This document shows positions 52,756-61,474 of a DNA stretch of 64,000 nucleotides, in pieces. The stretch spans positions 248,001-312,000 of the forward strand of contig NZ_CAMLIG010000001.1 of the NCBI RefSeq assembly GCF_946480185.1, read 5' to 3'. Each line of letters starts with the position of its first letter. Position 1 is the stretch's first letter. The notes below the pieces were generated by a model. It had not been told where the DNA came from. It searched no databases and saw only the letters and a list, made by a program, of their open reading frames with translations. The DNA is from an uncultured Pedobacter sp. Its GTDB lineage: Bacteria; Bacteroidota; Bacteroidia; Sphingobacteriales; Sphingobacteriaceae. The translations under genes and the position numbers were made by a program.

Positions 52756-53831
52756 TGATAAAGCACCTTTTCTCTTACTTTTTACTGAGTTTACCTTTAT
52801 TTTTAAACGCACAAACCAGAAAATACTCCAATGAATTTTTACAGATTGGAGTTGGTTCCAGGGCATTTGGAATGGCAGGTTCTGTAGTTGCATCTACATC
52901 TGACGTAACTTCCGGCTATTGGAACCCGGCCGGATTGGTGAATATGAAAAGCCAATCACAAGCAAGTTTAATGCACTCAGAATATTTTTCGGGAATTGCA
53001 AAATATGATTATGCAGGTTTTTCCACCTTTGTTGCAGACAATACCGCTGTTGTTGGGGCTTCTTTAATTCGTTTTGGCGTAGATGATATCCCTGATACTT
53101 CTGAACTGATAGATGCAGATGGAAACATTAATTATGACCGTGTAAAATCATTTTCTGCCGCGGATTACGCATTTCTATTCAGTTATGCCCGTCGTCAAAA
53201 AAAAGATACGGAAAACGGATTGAGTTACGGAGCTAATGTAAAAGTTATCCATCGTACGGTTGGCGAGTATGGGAATTCTTGGGGTTTTGGTATTGATGTG
53301 GCTGCGCAGTACAAACTCAATAAATTTACTTTTGCTGCAGTTGGACGCGATATCACCACTACTTTTAACGCTTGGAGTTATAATCCGGATAAGTTTTCGA
53401 GTATTTATACTGCAACAGGAAATGATATTCCAAAAAACTCCACAGAAACCACACTTCCCCGGATAATTTTAGGAGCCGCTTACGAAACCAGTATCACAGA
53501 AAAAATTGGACTGCTTGCAGAGGCAGATTTAAATTTCACTACTGACGGAAAAAGAAATGTTCTAGTTTCTGCCAATCCTGTAAGTATTGACCCTACAATG
53601 GGTTTAGAAGCTGATTATAAAAAAACTATTTTCTTGCGGACAGGTGTGGGCAATATCCAAAAAACCACAGATTTTGACGGCACACAACAATACCAATTTC
53701 AGCCAAATTTAGGCTTGGGTATTAAAATCAAAAATTTCTCTATCGATTACGCACTCACCAATATTGGCAACCAAAGCGATGGCTTATACAGTAATGTATT
53801 TTCTATCAGGCTAGATTTTGATAAAAAATAA
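52755..53831 (+). CDS. PorV/PorQ-family outer-membrane barrel protein
   Basis: A 358-residue exported protein: a signal peptide (LFSYFLLSLPLFLNAQ) then QIGVGSRAFGMAGSVVAST and SGYWNPAGLVNMKSQSQ, the hallmark of the PorV/UPF0164 family (GxRAxGMGGA and NPAG). The C-terminal strands end FSIRLDFDKK. PorV works with the type IX secretion system as a shuttle or anchoring protein in gliding and pathogenic Bacteroidota, and the family also has members outside it. The ATG overlaps the previous gene by one base; a SemiSWEET gene follows in 6 bp. Confidence 0.9.
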   Translation: MIKHLFSYFLLSLPLFLNAQTRKYSNEFLQIGVGSRAFGMAGSVVASTSDVTSGYWNPAGLVNMKSQSQASLMHSEYFSGIAKYDYAGFSTFVADNTAVVGASLIRFGVDDIPDTSELIDADGNINYDRVKSFSAADYAFLFSYARRQKKDTENGLSYGANVKVIHRTVGEYGNSWGFGIDVAAQYKLNKFTFAAVGRDITTTFNAWSYNPDKFSSIYTATGNDIPKNSTETTLPRIILGAAYETSITEKIGLLAEADLNFTTDGKRNVLVSANPVSIDPTMGLEADYKKTIFLRTGVGNIQKTTDFDGTQQYQFQPNLGLGIKIKNFSIDYALTNIGNQSDGLYSNVFSIRLDFDKK

Positions 53832-53837
53832 TAAGCT

Positions 53838-54095
53838 ATGCAACAGTTCATCACAGCAATTGGCTTAATGGCCGCTTGTTGTACCACCATATCATTTATC
53901 CCTCAGGCGCTAAAGATTATAAAAACAAAAAACACCAAGAGCATTTCGCTCTCGATGTATGTTTTATTTGTTTCTGGTGTAACTCTTTGGTTGATTTACG
54001 GTATTTCTATTAATGATTTACCGGTTGCTATCGCAAACGGTGTTACCTTGATTTTTGCGGGGAGTATTTTATACTTCAAAATAAAATATCCTTAA
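53838..54095 (+). CDS. SemiSWEET-type sugar transporter (PQ-loop)
   Basis: An 85-residue three-helix protein of the SemiSWEET/PQ-loop type, which dimerises to form a small sugar uniporter. The PQ motif is in TTISFIPQALKIIKTKNTKS, followed by SMYVLFVSGVTLWLIYG and a last helix (AIANGVTLIFAGSILYFKI). It lies 6 bp downstream of the PorV-like gene in a likely operon of three. The sugar is unknown. Confidence 0.92.
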   Translation: MQQFITAIGLMAACCTTISFIPQALKIIKTKNTKSISLSMYVLFVSGVTLWLIYGISINDLPVAIANGVTLIFAGSILYFKIKYP

Positions 54096-54137
54096 ACAAA
54101 TTCTTGCTTTTAACACAAACGGCAAATTAAGTTCCAT

Positions 54138-55604
54138 TTACAGTTTTGCCATAAAAGGCTTAAACTTTGGCAACAACAATTTATCATATCCATAAACATC
54201 ATTAGAACTGATTAACGTTCCATCGTCATTTGTCCATGCGGTATAGTAAGAAATAAACACCGGCATTGGGTCTTTAACCATTACCCATCTTGCTTCTACC
54301 TTTTCGCCTCGTGATGCAGCTTCTGTCTCTTTTACAATTTTATCGCTCTGCGATTTATTATTAAGCAGATCTGCTGCTAAATCCATTGGTTTTTCTACCC
54401 TTACACAACCGTGGCTTACAGCTCTCATATCTTGTGTAAACATTGCTTGCGCTGGCGTATCATGTAAGTATATGGCATAAGGATTTTGAAAGATAAATTT
54501 TATCTGACCCAGTGAATTATCTGCTCCTGGATTTTGCTTAAATGAATATTCAGAAATATTCACATTGTTCCAATCCACATCTGTAGAGTTTATAAGTTCT
54601 CCATTTTTATACGCAACCATGTTTTTTGATTCCAAATAATAAGGATCTTTTTTCAAATTGTCTAAAATCTCTGTACTTGCAATACTTTTAGGGATATTCC
54701 AAACCGGGTTTACTTGCATTCTGTCAATCATTCCACTTAAAATTGGAGTTTCATGTCCACCTGCTTCTCCAACACAAACTTTCATTTTCAAATCCGTTGT
54801 ATTGTTATCAATCAGCCTTAATGTAAATTCCGGAATGTTAACTAAAAGGTATTTCCCTTTGTATTCTTTTATTGGCCAACGCAAACGCTCCATTGACAGG
54901 TAAATTTTCTGTCTGTCTGCTAAGCTTAGCTTTTTTGCATCATCAGACTTTCCATCATTAATCAACAAGTTCATTAAACGTTGGTAATAACCATTTTTTG
55001 GTTGTATATCTGATAAAAACTTACTGATATCAATTTGATCAAGTGCTTGTTGCGCTTCAATGATCTGCGGACGTTTTACATCAACATAATATCTGGCTAA
55101 GACTGTTTTTGGATTTACAGCGCCATACTTTAAAATCCCAGCGTAGTTAATTAATCCATCAGCACAGTAAAGTTCTAATTGAGCTAAAACTGGGTAGCTT
55201 TCCTCTACAGATTTAAATTTCTTGGTCTTTACTTCCGTTAGCAAATCTGAAATAATGCTGGCATGAAAGTAATCAGGATCAAGTCCGTGATATTTGGCAT
55301 TTGATAAATATTGACTCAAGGTATCCAGTTCGCCGTTCACCAAAAAATCTCCCAATAAGGTTAAACCTTTATCTTCTTCTTTATAAATTTTACTGATCCA
55401 AATTGGATCATGCAGTTTGGGTTTTAACACCTTATACTGCTGTTTAAAAACTTCATTGTAGGCTGTAGTATCAAAATTTTTGTATTTTTTACTTTTAAAG
55501 GCTTTCGCCAAATCCCGTCCAAACTCTTCATGTCTGCCCTTAGAACAGGACACTACCATGAACAGAGAAGTAACAAATAATAGTAATAGTTGCTTAATTT
55601 TCAT
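54138..55604 (-). CDS. L,D-transpeptidase family lipoprotein (YcbB-like)
   Basis: A 488-residue periplasmic enzyme that can make 3,3-crosslinks or attach proteins in peptidoglycan. A lipobox-like leader (LLLFVTSLFMVVSCSKG) precedes an uncharacterised N-terminal domain, then the YkuD catalytic domain, with YLLVNIPEFTLRLI at the start and the active-site HDTPAQAM and SHGCVRVEKPMDLA (His, Gly, Cys). The size and order match YcbB rather than short YkuD enzymes. It is alone, with divergent HPF gene 180 bp away. Confidence 0.93.
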   Translation of the reverse strand: MKIKQLLLLFVTSLFMVVSCSKGRHEEFGRDLAKAFKSKKYKNFDTTAYNEVFKQQYKVLKPKLHDPIWISKIYKEEDKGLTLLGDFLVNGELDTLSQYLSNAKYHGLDPDYFHASIISDLLTEVKTKKFKSVEESYPVLAQLELYCADGLINYAGILKYGAVNPKTVLARYYVDVKRPQIIEAQQALDQIDISKFLSDIQPKNGYYQRLMNLLINDGKSDDAKKLSLADRQKIYLSMERLRWPIKEYKGKYLLVNIPEFTLRLIDNNTTDLKMKVCVGEAGGHETPILSGMIDRMQVNPVWNIPKSIASTEILDNLKKDPYYLESKNMVAYKNGELINSTDVDWNNVNISEYSFKQNPGADNSLGQIKFIFQNPYAIYLHDTPAQAMFTQDMRAVSHGCVRVEKPMDLAADLLNNKSQSDKIVKETEAASRGEKVEARWVMVKDPMPVFISYYTAWTNDDGTLISSNDVYGYDKLLLPKFKPFMAKL

Positions 55605-55784
55605 ATAATAACATATTTAAACGGTGTTAAACAACTTTAATGCCTTTAATATAAAATTATAACCGATTGATTAGTTTATAATTCCGCTACGACGTGAATA
55701 AAATACCGTAAAACAATTGCTATTGGACATGTTTTAGCTTATAATTAGGTACGCAATTTGCCATAGCTTATTAAACTTATTATT

Positions 55785-56099
55785 ATGATTATTCAAGTAA
55801 ACACAGACAACCACATTGAAGGTAAAGAAGAGTTAAACCATTACATTACAAACCTTTTTAACGAGAAATTACAGCGTTTTGACAGCCAATTAACAAGAAT
55901 TGAAGTTCACCTAAGTGATGAAAATGGCGGAGAAAAAAGTGGAGCCGATGATAAAAAATGCAATATTGAAGCTCGATTAGATAATTTAGATCCAATTTTT
56001 GCGAGTTCGCAGTCAGACGACATCTCTAAAGCGATACACGAATGTTTACAAAAAATAAAAAGAGGTATTGAACACCAGATAGATAAGGTGAAAAACTAA
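55785..56099 (+). CDS. ribosome hibernation/HPF-like protein
   Basis: A 104-residue member of the HPF/RaiA family, which binds the decoding region of the 30S subunit and puts ribosomes to sleep in stationary phase. IIQVNTDNHIEGKEELNHYI begins the beta-alpha-beta-beta-beta-alpha fold; the closing helix has SKAIHECLQKIKRGIEHQID with basic residues that contact rRNA. The short length points to the short HPF type without the dimerisation domain. A clean terminator follows. Confidence 0.9.
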   Translation: MIIQVNTDNHIEGKEELNHYITNLFNEKLQRFDSQLTRIEVHLSDENGGEKSGADDKKCNIEARLDNLDPIFASSQSDDISKAIHECLQKIKRGIEHQIDKVKN

Positions 56100-56102
56100 T
56101 AC

Positions 56103-56130
56103 AAAAAGGAGGTTCGCCTCCTTTTTATTT
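56103..56130 (+). terminator. intrinsic terminator of the HPF gene
   Basis: AAAAAGGAGG-TTCG-CCTCCTTTTT is a perfect 10-bp stem with a TTCG loop, 3 bp after the HPF stop and followed by ATTT. Confidence 0.93.
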
Positions 56131-56214
56131 GTTAGCCCTTAATTGTCGAAATCCACAAATGTTAATAAAAAACCAATAACAGTAAGTTATCAGTAAATAT
56201 ATTCGTCCTTATAT

Positions 56215-56466
56215 ATGCCAATTTTACTAAGAATCAATCACAACAAAGCGGATGTTATTTTCCAAGTAATTACCGAAAAACCTTCTATGCAATCAAAGTT
56301 GGAGGTTTTTATGAGTGGCAAAACCTATATTTTCATCAAAACAGACAATAATTGGGCGCTAAGTGATACTCAGGATTTGAGTGATATCAACCCAACACTT
56401 ATTGATGCTATTGCGAAAGCTTTATCGCTTCGTTTTCGTATAAGCAGTTCACAACATGTAAGTTAA
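56215..56466 (+). CDS. small hypothetical protein
   Basis: An 83-residue protein of mixed strand/helix composition that I do not recognise. No leader or membrane helix. It begins MPILLRINHNKADVIFQVIT and ends RFRISSSQHVS. The frame is intact with plausible codon use and 84 bp of free upstream space, but nothing confirms it beyond the open frame, and its neighbours are convergent. Confidence 0.6.
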   Translation: MPILLRINHNKADVIFQVITEKPSMQSKLEVFMSGKTYIFIKTDNNWALSDTQDLSDINPTLIDAIAKALSLRFRISSSQHVS

Positions 56467-56483
56467 ACGTTTCTTACATCCCT

Positions 56484-56951
56484 TTAGTAAACGTTTAAAA
56501 TTTGAACAGATTTATTATTGAGTTCAAAAGTATCGGCCACTTTCTTTTTCAACAGTAATTTTGCGAGCGGTGCAAATTCAGAAATCATAAAACAGGAATA
56601 TTGATCTGTTTTAATCTCACCATAACTAACAGAAATAAAGAAAATTCCGATATTCGTCTCCACCAAGCTTCCTTTTTCTACGCTTGTAAATGTTTTATCG
56701 ATATTAATTGCCTTAAGCGTGAAAATCTGTTGCGCATTTAATGCAATTTGTTGCTCAAGCCTATTAATTTCTTGTTGCATCATCTCTCGGCTTGTTTCGT
56801 ATTTATCGCCCATGCTGCTTTTTGAATCGTTTGCAATACCAATTCTTAACTGTTCCACCTCTGTTTTCATTTCCAATCCTTTTGTGGTTAGGGCATCTAA
56901 ACAAACATTAAATAAATCAATCTTTAACGCCGATAAATCAAAACTCTTCAT
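56484..56951 (-). CDS. GreA/GreB-like protein (often labelled 3-oxoacyl-ACP synthase)
   Basis: A 155-residue protein with an N-terminal coiled-coil (LRIGIANDSKSSMGDKYETS and MMQQEINRLEQQIALNAQQI, where SSMGDKYET resembles the charged tip of Gre factors) and a C-terminal FKBP-like region (ETNIGIFFISVSYGEI). This suggests a transcript-cleavage/secondary-channel factor or a mimic. Homologues in Bacteroidota databases frequently bear the label 3-oxoacyl-ACP synthase, which this sequence does not support. It lies 17 bp downstream of the next minus-strand gene. Confidence 0.7.
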   Translation of the reverse strand: MKSFDLSALKIDLFNVCLDALTTKGLEMKTEVEQLRIGIANDSKSSMGDKYETSREMMQQEINRLEQQIALNAQQIFTLKAINIDKTFTSVEKGSLVETNIGIFFISVSYGEIKTDQYSCFMISEFAPLAKLLLKKKVADTFELNNKSVQILNVY

Positions 56952-56968
56952 TTGCTAAAAGTGCATAA

Positions 56969-57520
56969 TTATTTTAAACTGATAAGCCTTAGAATCTTTT
57001 TAGATCGAGATAAAAGTGCCGGTGAACCCGAAATTAGCTTTTGTTCGAGGATAACCGTTAATTCTTCCAAAACCCAATAGTGGTAAGCCGAAAGCTGAAA
57101 TATAATCTCCAAAGTATTCGCTTGTACAGCTACGGGAGTTTTCGAGTTTAAAAGCCATTCAAATGTTGCGGTTAACGATTCGTCAAAAATTGAAGGTTTC
57201 AGTTTCGCTTTACCCATAAATTTTTCTTCGGTGAGCTGTATCATGATTTTTGTAAAATTCCTTTGCACACTGCTGTTTTTTATTTTTGGATAGAGATTTA
57301 AAAAAGCCGGGAGTTGGCGCAGAAAAATTTGGTTATTAAGACCGAAAGCAAACTCTAGCACCCATGATGCCCTAAAAGCAATTTGCTGATTTTGATAATT
57401 ACATAAATCGATGATATCGGTACATTTTATTTTTTTATCGGCAGTACCACAAGCCAAATCAAACATTCCATCAAAATCCAATCGATGTTGTAATTTTTGC
57501 TCAATTTGAAATTTATTCAT
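56969..57520 (-). CDS. HEAT-like helical repeat hypothetical protein
   Basis: A 183-residue all-helical protein without named family. The helices repeat in a HEAT-like way (NQQIAFRASWVLEFAFGLN, NSSVQRNFTKIMIQLTEE, TPVAVQANTLEIIFQLSAY). I place the start at ATG 57520 (MNKFQIEQKL); an upstream extension to 57580 is open but AT-rich and unlikely. It precedes the GreA-like gene on the same strand and probably shares a transcript. Confidence 0.7.
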   Translation of the reverse strand: MNKFQIEQKLQHRLDFDGMFDLACGTADKKIKCTDIIDLCNYQNQQIAFRASWVLEFAFGLNNQIFLRQLPAFLNLYPKIKNSSVQRNFTKIMIQLTEEKFMGKAKLKPSIFDESLTATFEWLLNSKTPVAVQANTLEIIFQLSAYHYWVLEELTVILEQKLISGSPALLSRSKKILRLISLK

Positions 57521-57667
57521 TTGGTTTTGAAGATAATTATTGAAATATAAATTCAGATATATTTTTAAATTTCTTTTCAAAATTTTTAAAATAAAGCAAC
57601 TTGATAAATCATTTTAATTGATATTAAGTAGTTTAGCGCTATGTATCAAAAAAAAATATCAATTCAT

Positions 57668-57697
57668 TTGCACACTTAGCCAGATTATCTATCTTTG
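57668..57697 (+). promoter_or_regulatory. promoter of tRNA-Lys
   Basis: TTG (57668-57670), exactly 19 bp, then TATCTTTG (57690-57697): a full match to the Bacteroidota housekeeping promoter consensus. The mature tRNA starts 37 bp later. Confidence 0.85.
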
Positions 57698-57734
57698 CAC
57701 AACTTTACAAAACCACTAAGGCTTTATAAAGTAC

Positions 57735-57807
57735 GATTCCGTAGCTCAGCTGGTAGAGCATTACACTTTTAATGTAGTGGTCCTGGGTTCGAATCCCAGC
57801 GGGATCA
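57735..57807 (+). tRNA. tRNA-Lys (anticodon TTT)
   Basis: 73 nt fold as a cloverleaf: acceptor GATTCCG/CGGGATC with one G-T pair and discriminator A, D-arm GCTC...GAGC, anticodon stem TTACA/TGTAG with loop CTTTTAA (anticodon TTT), and T-arm CTGGG-TTCGAAT-CCCAG. CCA is not encoded. It has its own strong promoter and terminator. Confidence 0.97.
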
Positions 57808-57813
57808 CATTCG

Positions 57814-57841
57814 AAAACCGTCCGAAAGGATGGTTTTCTTT
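57814..57841 (+). terminator. terminator of tRNA-Lys
   Basis: AAAACCGTCC (57814-57823), GNRA-type loop GAAA and GGATGGTTTT (57828-57837), with one G-T pair, followed by CTTTG. Located 6 bp after the tRNA. Confidence 0.85.
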
Positions 57842-57871
57842 GTTTAAAGACCAATCTTGATTTCCTTTATT

Positions 57872-58588
57872 GTGATTAAAAATATCCTTAAAGAACTTTT
57901 AATACTTTTTCATCTGGATTTTACGCAAAACCTCAGATATGATAGATTGACCAGAGTTATTCTGAAAAAAGTACTCACCCGAAATTTCAATTGTATTGAT
58001 GTGGGCTGTCATAAAGGTGAAATTTTGGATTTGATATTAAAATATGCTCCCGATGGCAAACATTATGCTTTTGAACCTATCCCCTATTTATTTCAATCTT
58101 TAAAAATTAAATATTTCGACAAAGCAACTTTATATCCCTTCGCCCTGTCTGACAGTAGTGGAAAAACTACCTTTCATCTGGTAAAAAATGCTCCCGCTTA
58201 CAGTGGGATTAAAATCCGAAAATATGACATCGAAAACCCGGATATCGAAAAAATCAACGTTACCAAAGAAAGATTGGATGCTGTTGTCCCTGAAAATCAG
58301 AAAATAGATCTCATAAAAATTGATGTTGAGGGTGGCGAATTTGCGGTACTTAAAGGTGCTATCCATCTGTTGAAAAATCATAAACCCATTATTTTATTTG
58401 AATTTGGAAAAGGAGCAAGTGATTTTTATGGAACCACGCCTAGTGATATGTTTGAGTTTTTATCACTTGAATTCAAATACAAAATTTACACGCTAGAATA
58501 TTTTTTGAACAAGCAGGAACCTACTAAAAAAGATGAATTCATAAATTACTTTGAAAATGGGACTGAATATTATTTTATTGCGATATAA
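57872..58588 (+). CDS. FkbM family methyltransferase
   Basis: An approximately 238-residue SAM-dependent methyltransferase of the FkbM type, usually O-methylating sugars or polyketides. The SAM-binding motif is FNCIDVGCHKGEILDLIL, followed by the acidic tip HYAFEPIPYLF, and the catalytic IDLIKIDVEGGEFAVLKGA, diagnostic for FkbM. No ATG is near; I prefer GTG at 57872, with TTG 57857 as the alternative. It stands alone between the tRNA and a DUF2071 gene, and its substrate (perhaps surface glycan) is unknown. Confidence 0.9.
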   Translation: MIKNILKELLILFHLDFTQNLRYDRLTRVILKKVLTRNFNCIDVGCHKGEILDLILKYAPDGKHYAFEPIPYLFQSLKIKYFDKATLYPFALSDSSGKTTFHLVKNAPAYSGIKIRKYDIENPDIEKINVTKERLDAVVPENQKIDLIKIDVEGGEFAVLKGAIHLLKNHKPIILFEFGKGASDFYGTTPSDMFEFLSLEFKYKIYTLEYFLNKQEPTKKDEFINYFENGTEYYFIAI

Positions 58589-58626
58589 GATTTTGATGCG
58601 ATTGCAACCTTGGGGTACTCTTATTT

Positions 58627-59343
58627 CTATTTAATGGAAACAGAATCTCTAATTAAAACATCCGACCCTTCCACTAAAAATACGGAATTGGGTTTCTGAC
58701 TATCTAAAAATGCGAAATTATCTCCATACAAATCTTTAAAATCAACATTGATGGCAAATTCATTTACGTGGTAAATTTTCCATCTCGGATGCTCCACATC
58801 GTACTCCAAACACTTGTTTTCCCCAGATTTGACGTAACCAAAATAATGTTCAGTTATAAACTCAGCTTCACTACCTGGAATTAATTCGATGGCCTTATCA
58901 TTTGCTACAACAGATAGCTCATACCAGTTTTTCTTTTTCCAGTAATAGCTGATTTTTTCAGAATTATTATCTTTCTCCCAATTATGCTTTGTTTTTAAAA
59001 CTTCATAATTTTCATAAAAAAGTGTATTTGCTACCAAGGCAATCATTGGCTTACTTACTATTTCAGAAATAAAAACAGCCCCTCGTTTCCAAACTTCGCC
59101 ATCCTTATACTTAACATAAAACCTAAGATTGATCTCCTCAAAATTGACATGAAACGGAATTTTAAAACCCTTTAATTTAGTGTTTTGAAACATAAAGCCA
59201 ATTAAGCTGACGTAATGGTTGCCATTAAAGGCGTCTAACTGCGTATGAGGTGGAAGGTATTTTTCTAAAATTTGTTTCGGGACAATATAATTGGCCATAA
59301 TTAATTTACGCCATTCTGCAGTTAAAAATACTGGCTTTTTCAT
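58627..59343 (-). CDS. DUF2071 (YqjF-like) protein
   Basis: A 238-residue protein of the DUF2071/YqjF family: KPVFLTAEWRKLIMANYIVP at the N-terminus, LEKYLPPHTQLDAFNGNHYVS, and the characteristic FEEINLRFYV then FLVEGSDVLIRDSV at the end. The family is widespread, soluble, and has no established biochemical role, although the fold resembles acetoacetate decarboxylase. It is on its own next to the remnant region at 59.5-59.9 kb. Confidence 0.88.
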   Translation of the reverse strand: MKKPVFLTAEWRKLIMANYIVPKQILEKYLPPHTQLDAFNGNHYVSLIGFMFQNTKLKGFKIPFHVNFEEINLRFYVKYKDGEVWKRGAVFISEIVSKPMIALVANTLFYENYEVLKTKHNWEKDNNSEKISYYWKKKNWYELSVVANDKAIELIPGSEAEFITEHYFGYVKSGENKCLEYDVEHPRWKIYHVNEFAINVDFKDLYGDNFAFLDSQKPNSVFLVEGSDVLIRDSVSIK

Positions 59344-59489
59344 AATGAAAGAGCAATTGAGAAGATGTTTTGTTTTAAAATTTAAGACGTTGATAGCGAA
59401 AGTTAAATTATATTTTTGAACCGAATTTAACCAAACTACTAATCATCTAAGTCCCGCTTTAATTTGGCGTAATAAGGCTAAGTTTTGCG

Positions 59490-59890
59490 CTACTTCAGTT
59501 TTAGACTTCACTTCAGCTCAAATAATGGAATTATCTTTATTTTATTAATCTCGATCAGGGTCAAGGCAAATTCGATTTTTTCTTTTAGAGAAACAGACTT
59601 GTTTCGGCCGTCATAAAGTATGTAATCCAATACATTTGATGGTTTGTCTAAAGCAAAATAAGTTTAATAAGCATGCGCCTGAACAGAATTTAAGATGTTT
59701 TTGAAAAGATGCGGATCTCGTTTTGATTCAAGCGATTATAGCTGAAGGGTATTTATTTTATCTTCTAACTGGCTCAGTTTGACTTCGGCACCAGCTTTTT
59801 TTATTCTGCTTTTATACGCTTAAGTACGAGATAGCAAATTAAAAAGTTAAGTATTAACCCAATTGCTGGGATAAGATAGAAAATAGATAT
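59490..59890 (-). pseudogene. decayed LytS-type sensor histidine kinase
   Basis: On the minus strand a single frame spells recognisable parts of a LytS/YehU-family histidine kinase: KLSQLEDKINTLQL, the phospho-acceptor box DPHLFKNILNSVQ (usual NPHFLFNxLN), then SNVLDYILYDGRNKSVSLKE and KIEFALTLIEINKIKIIPLF. It is interrupted by TAA at 59736-59738 and 59664-59666 and TGA at 59508-59510. Upstream, in another frame, lies the last membrane helix, SIFYLIPAIGLILNFLICYL, ending KRIKAE before the frameshift at an A-run. The C-terminal ATPase domain is gone. It therefore accounts for most of this otherwise empty 730 bp. Confidence 0.75.
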
Positions 59891-60080
59891 GTTGCCATTT
59901 GTATATATTGCCGAAATCCAAAGTTAACATTCTGGTTGTTTCGATGACAAAATCGCCTATTTTAGCAAAGGTTTGACTTAAAAAAAACATCCTTTTTAGC
60001 TTTAAATTTAAAAAGCATCGGGTTAAGTTATAGCTGCTTAATTTATTTTAAATCTTAACACAATAAAAATTAGGTGTTAT

Positions 60081-60088
60081 TATCTTTG
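60081..60088 (+). promoter_or_regulatory. -7 promoter element of the TauE/SafE gene
   Basis: Exact TATCTTTG, 30 bp before the ATG at 60119. This places the start downstream of the longer open frame that begins at 60074. Confidence 0.6.
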
Positions 60089-60118
60089 CACAAGAATTAT
60101 ATTATTCAGCCGTCCAGG

Positions 60119-60916
60119 ATGTTTTTAAATCTTTTTCATCAAAATACTTTAATCTTTAACAGACAACAAACTTATGCCGTTTTAGCAACAGGTGGAGTTG
60201 TTGGTTTTCTTTCTGGTCTTTTAGGTAAAGGTGGCAGTGCCATTGCAACTCCTGCACTTCAGGTATTTGCTGGAATTCCCTCTTATACTGCATTGTCATC
60301 TCCGTTGCCATCCACTTTACCAACCACACTTTCTGCTTGCTTTGCCTACAAAGATCATAACCTCATTGATTTTAAAGTTGCCTATAAAAGTATTCTTTTC
60401 GGTATTCCGGCTACATTAATTGGTTCTTACTTTACCAGCCAGCTTAACGGAGAAATACTTATGGTTTTAACGGCTTTATTTATTTTAGGATTAGGATTTT
60501 CGTTCCTACTATTTTCTATGCCCGCAAAAGTTGATTTAGAACCTAATATTCCTAATTATAAAATTTCGGTCGTTGCTATTGGGGTAGGTTTTCTTGCAGG
60601 TTTGCTGGCTAATAGTGGCGGTGTGCTATTTGGTCCATTGTTTATTAGGGTGTTGAAGATGCCTACCAAACGGGCATTAGCAACCAGTTTAATAGTGGCC
60701 GCGGGTTTGGCAATTCCGGGTACCATTGCACATTGGTATCTTGGGCACATCAACTGGTACATTGTTTTGCTTTTGTCAATAACTTCTATTCCATGCTCCT
60801 ATCTTGGGGCTAAAACTGCATTAAAAGTAAAGACAGCGATTATAGAAAATATATTTGCAATGATGTTAATTGCATTTGGTTTATTTGACCTGTTTTATAC
60901 CATTTGGAACTGGTAG
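60119..60916 (+). CDS. TauE/SafE family sulfite exporter-like membrane protein
   Basis: A 265-residue inner-membrane protein with eight hydrophobic segments. The family signature appears twice: GFLSGLLGKGGSAIATPALQ near the N-terminus and GFLAGLLANSGGVLFGPLFI in the second half, consistent with internal duplication. It exports or imports small anions such as sulfite, sulfoacetate or other carboxylates; no substrate is evident. I use ATG 60119 because the exact -7 element lies inside the longer frame. It stands alone. Confidence 0.92.
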   Translation: MFLNLFHQNTLIFNRQQTYAVLATGGVVGFLSGLLGKGGSAIATPALQVFAGIPSYTALSSPLPSTLPTTLSACFAYKDHNLIDFKVAYKSILFGIPATLIGSYFTSQLNGEILMVLTALFILGLGFSFLLFSMPAKVDLEPNIPNYKISVVAIGVGFLAGLLANSGGVLFGPLFIRVLKMPTKRALATSLIVAAGLAIPGTIAHWYLGHINWYIVLLLSITSIPCSYLGAKTALKVKTAIIENIFAMMLIAFGLFDLFYTIWNW

Positions 60917-61474
60917 TAAAAAACGGTTAGAAAAAAACAAATGCCATCCAAAATAGGTAAACCATGTTAATTTAAACACCGGAACTTAAATAAATCATCT
61001 AGAACGGATCAGTAGCAGGAGTTACGTTTCAGCGTTATTAATTGGCAAAACCTTTAACGCTTAAAATTGCTGAAGTTTTGCATCAAAAATTGGGATACTG
61101 GCTGAATTCTTTTTGGCCTGAATTAAATTTTCATTAAAGTCCATAATCCCCGTGTCCTCACAAACCAAAATTTAAATCTAATTCCCCTAAAATACCTTTA
61201 ATTCTAATTATGGATATTTTTAAAACGCAAAGAAATTCCATCATATTGCTAGTTTTATCAAACTGGACAAGATGATTTTGGATTTCTAACTCATATTTCG
61301 GAAGTACTTTAGTTTGCTAATAGAATTTTGGTCTGTGAGTACATAAATCGGGTGTAGAGAAGTAACTTTTTAATGAGGCATCACATCGTAAAACAAAGAA
61401 TTATTAAACAAGATTTAAACAGTTGTTAACTTAGAATTTACATTACTTCTTTACTTTAACCAAAATTTTTAGAA
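60917..61474. other. 558-bp intergenic region, nothing recognised
   Basis: No open frame, RNA or repeat could be supported on either strand. Base composition and texture are like the other remnant regions, so it may contain a decayed gene too old to read. Confidence 0.5.

Noticed and set aside
57735..57807. Integration of a mobile element at tRNA-Lys
   Set aside because: The tRNA has an intact own terminator, no repeated 3' end nearby, and no integrase in the flanks.
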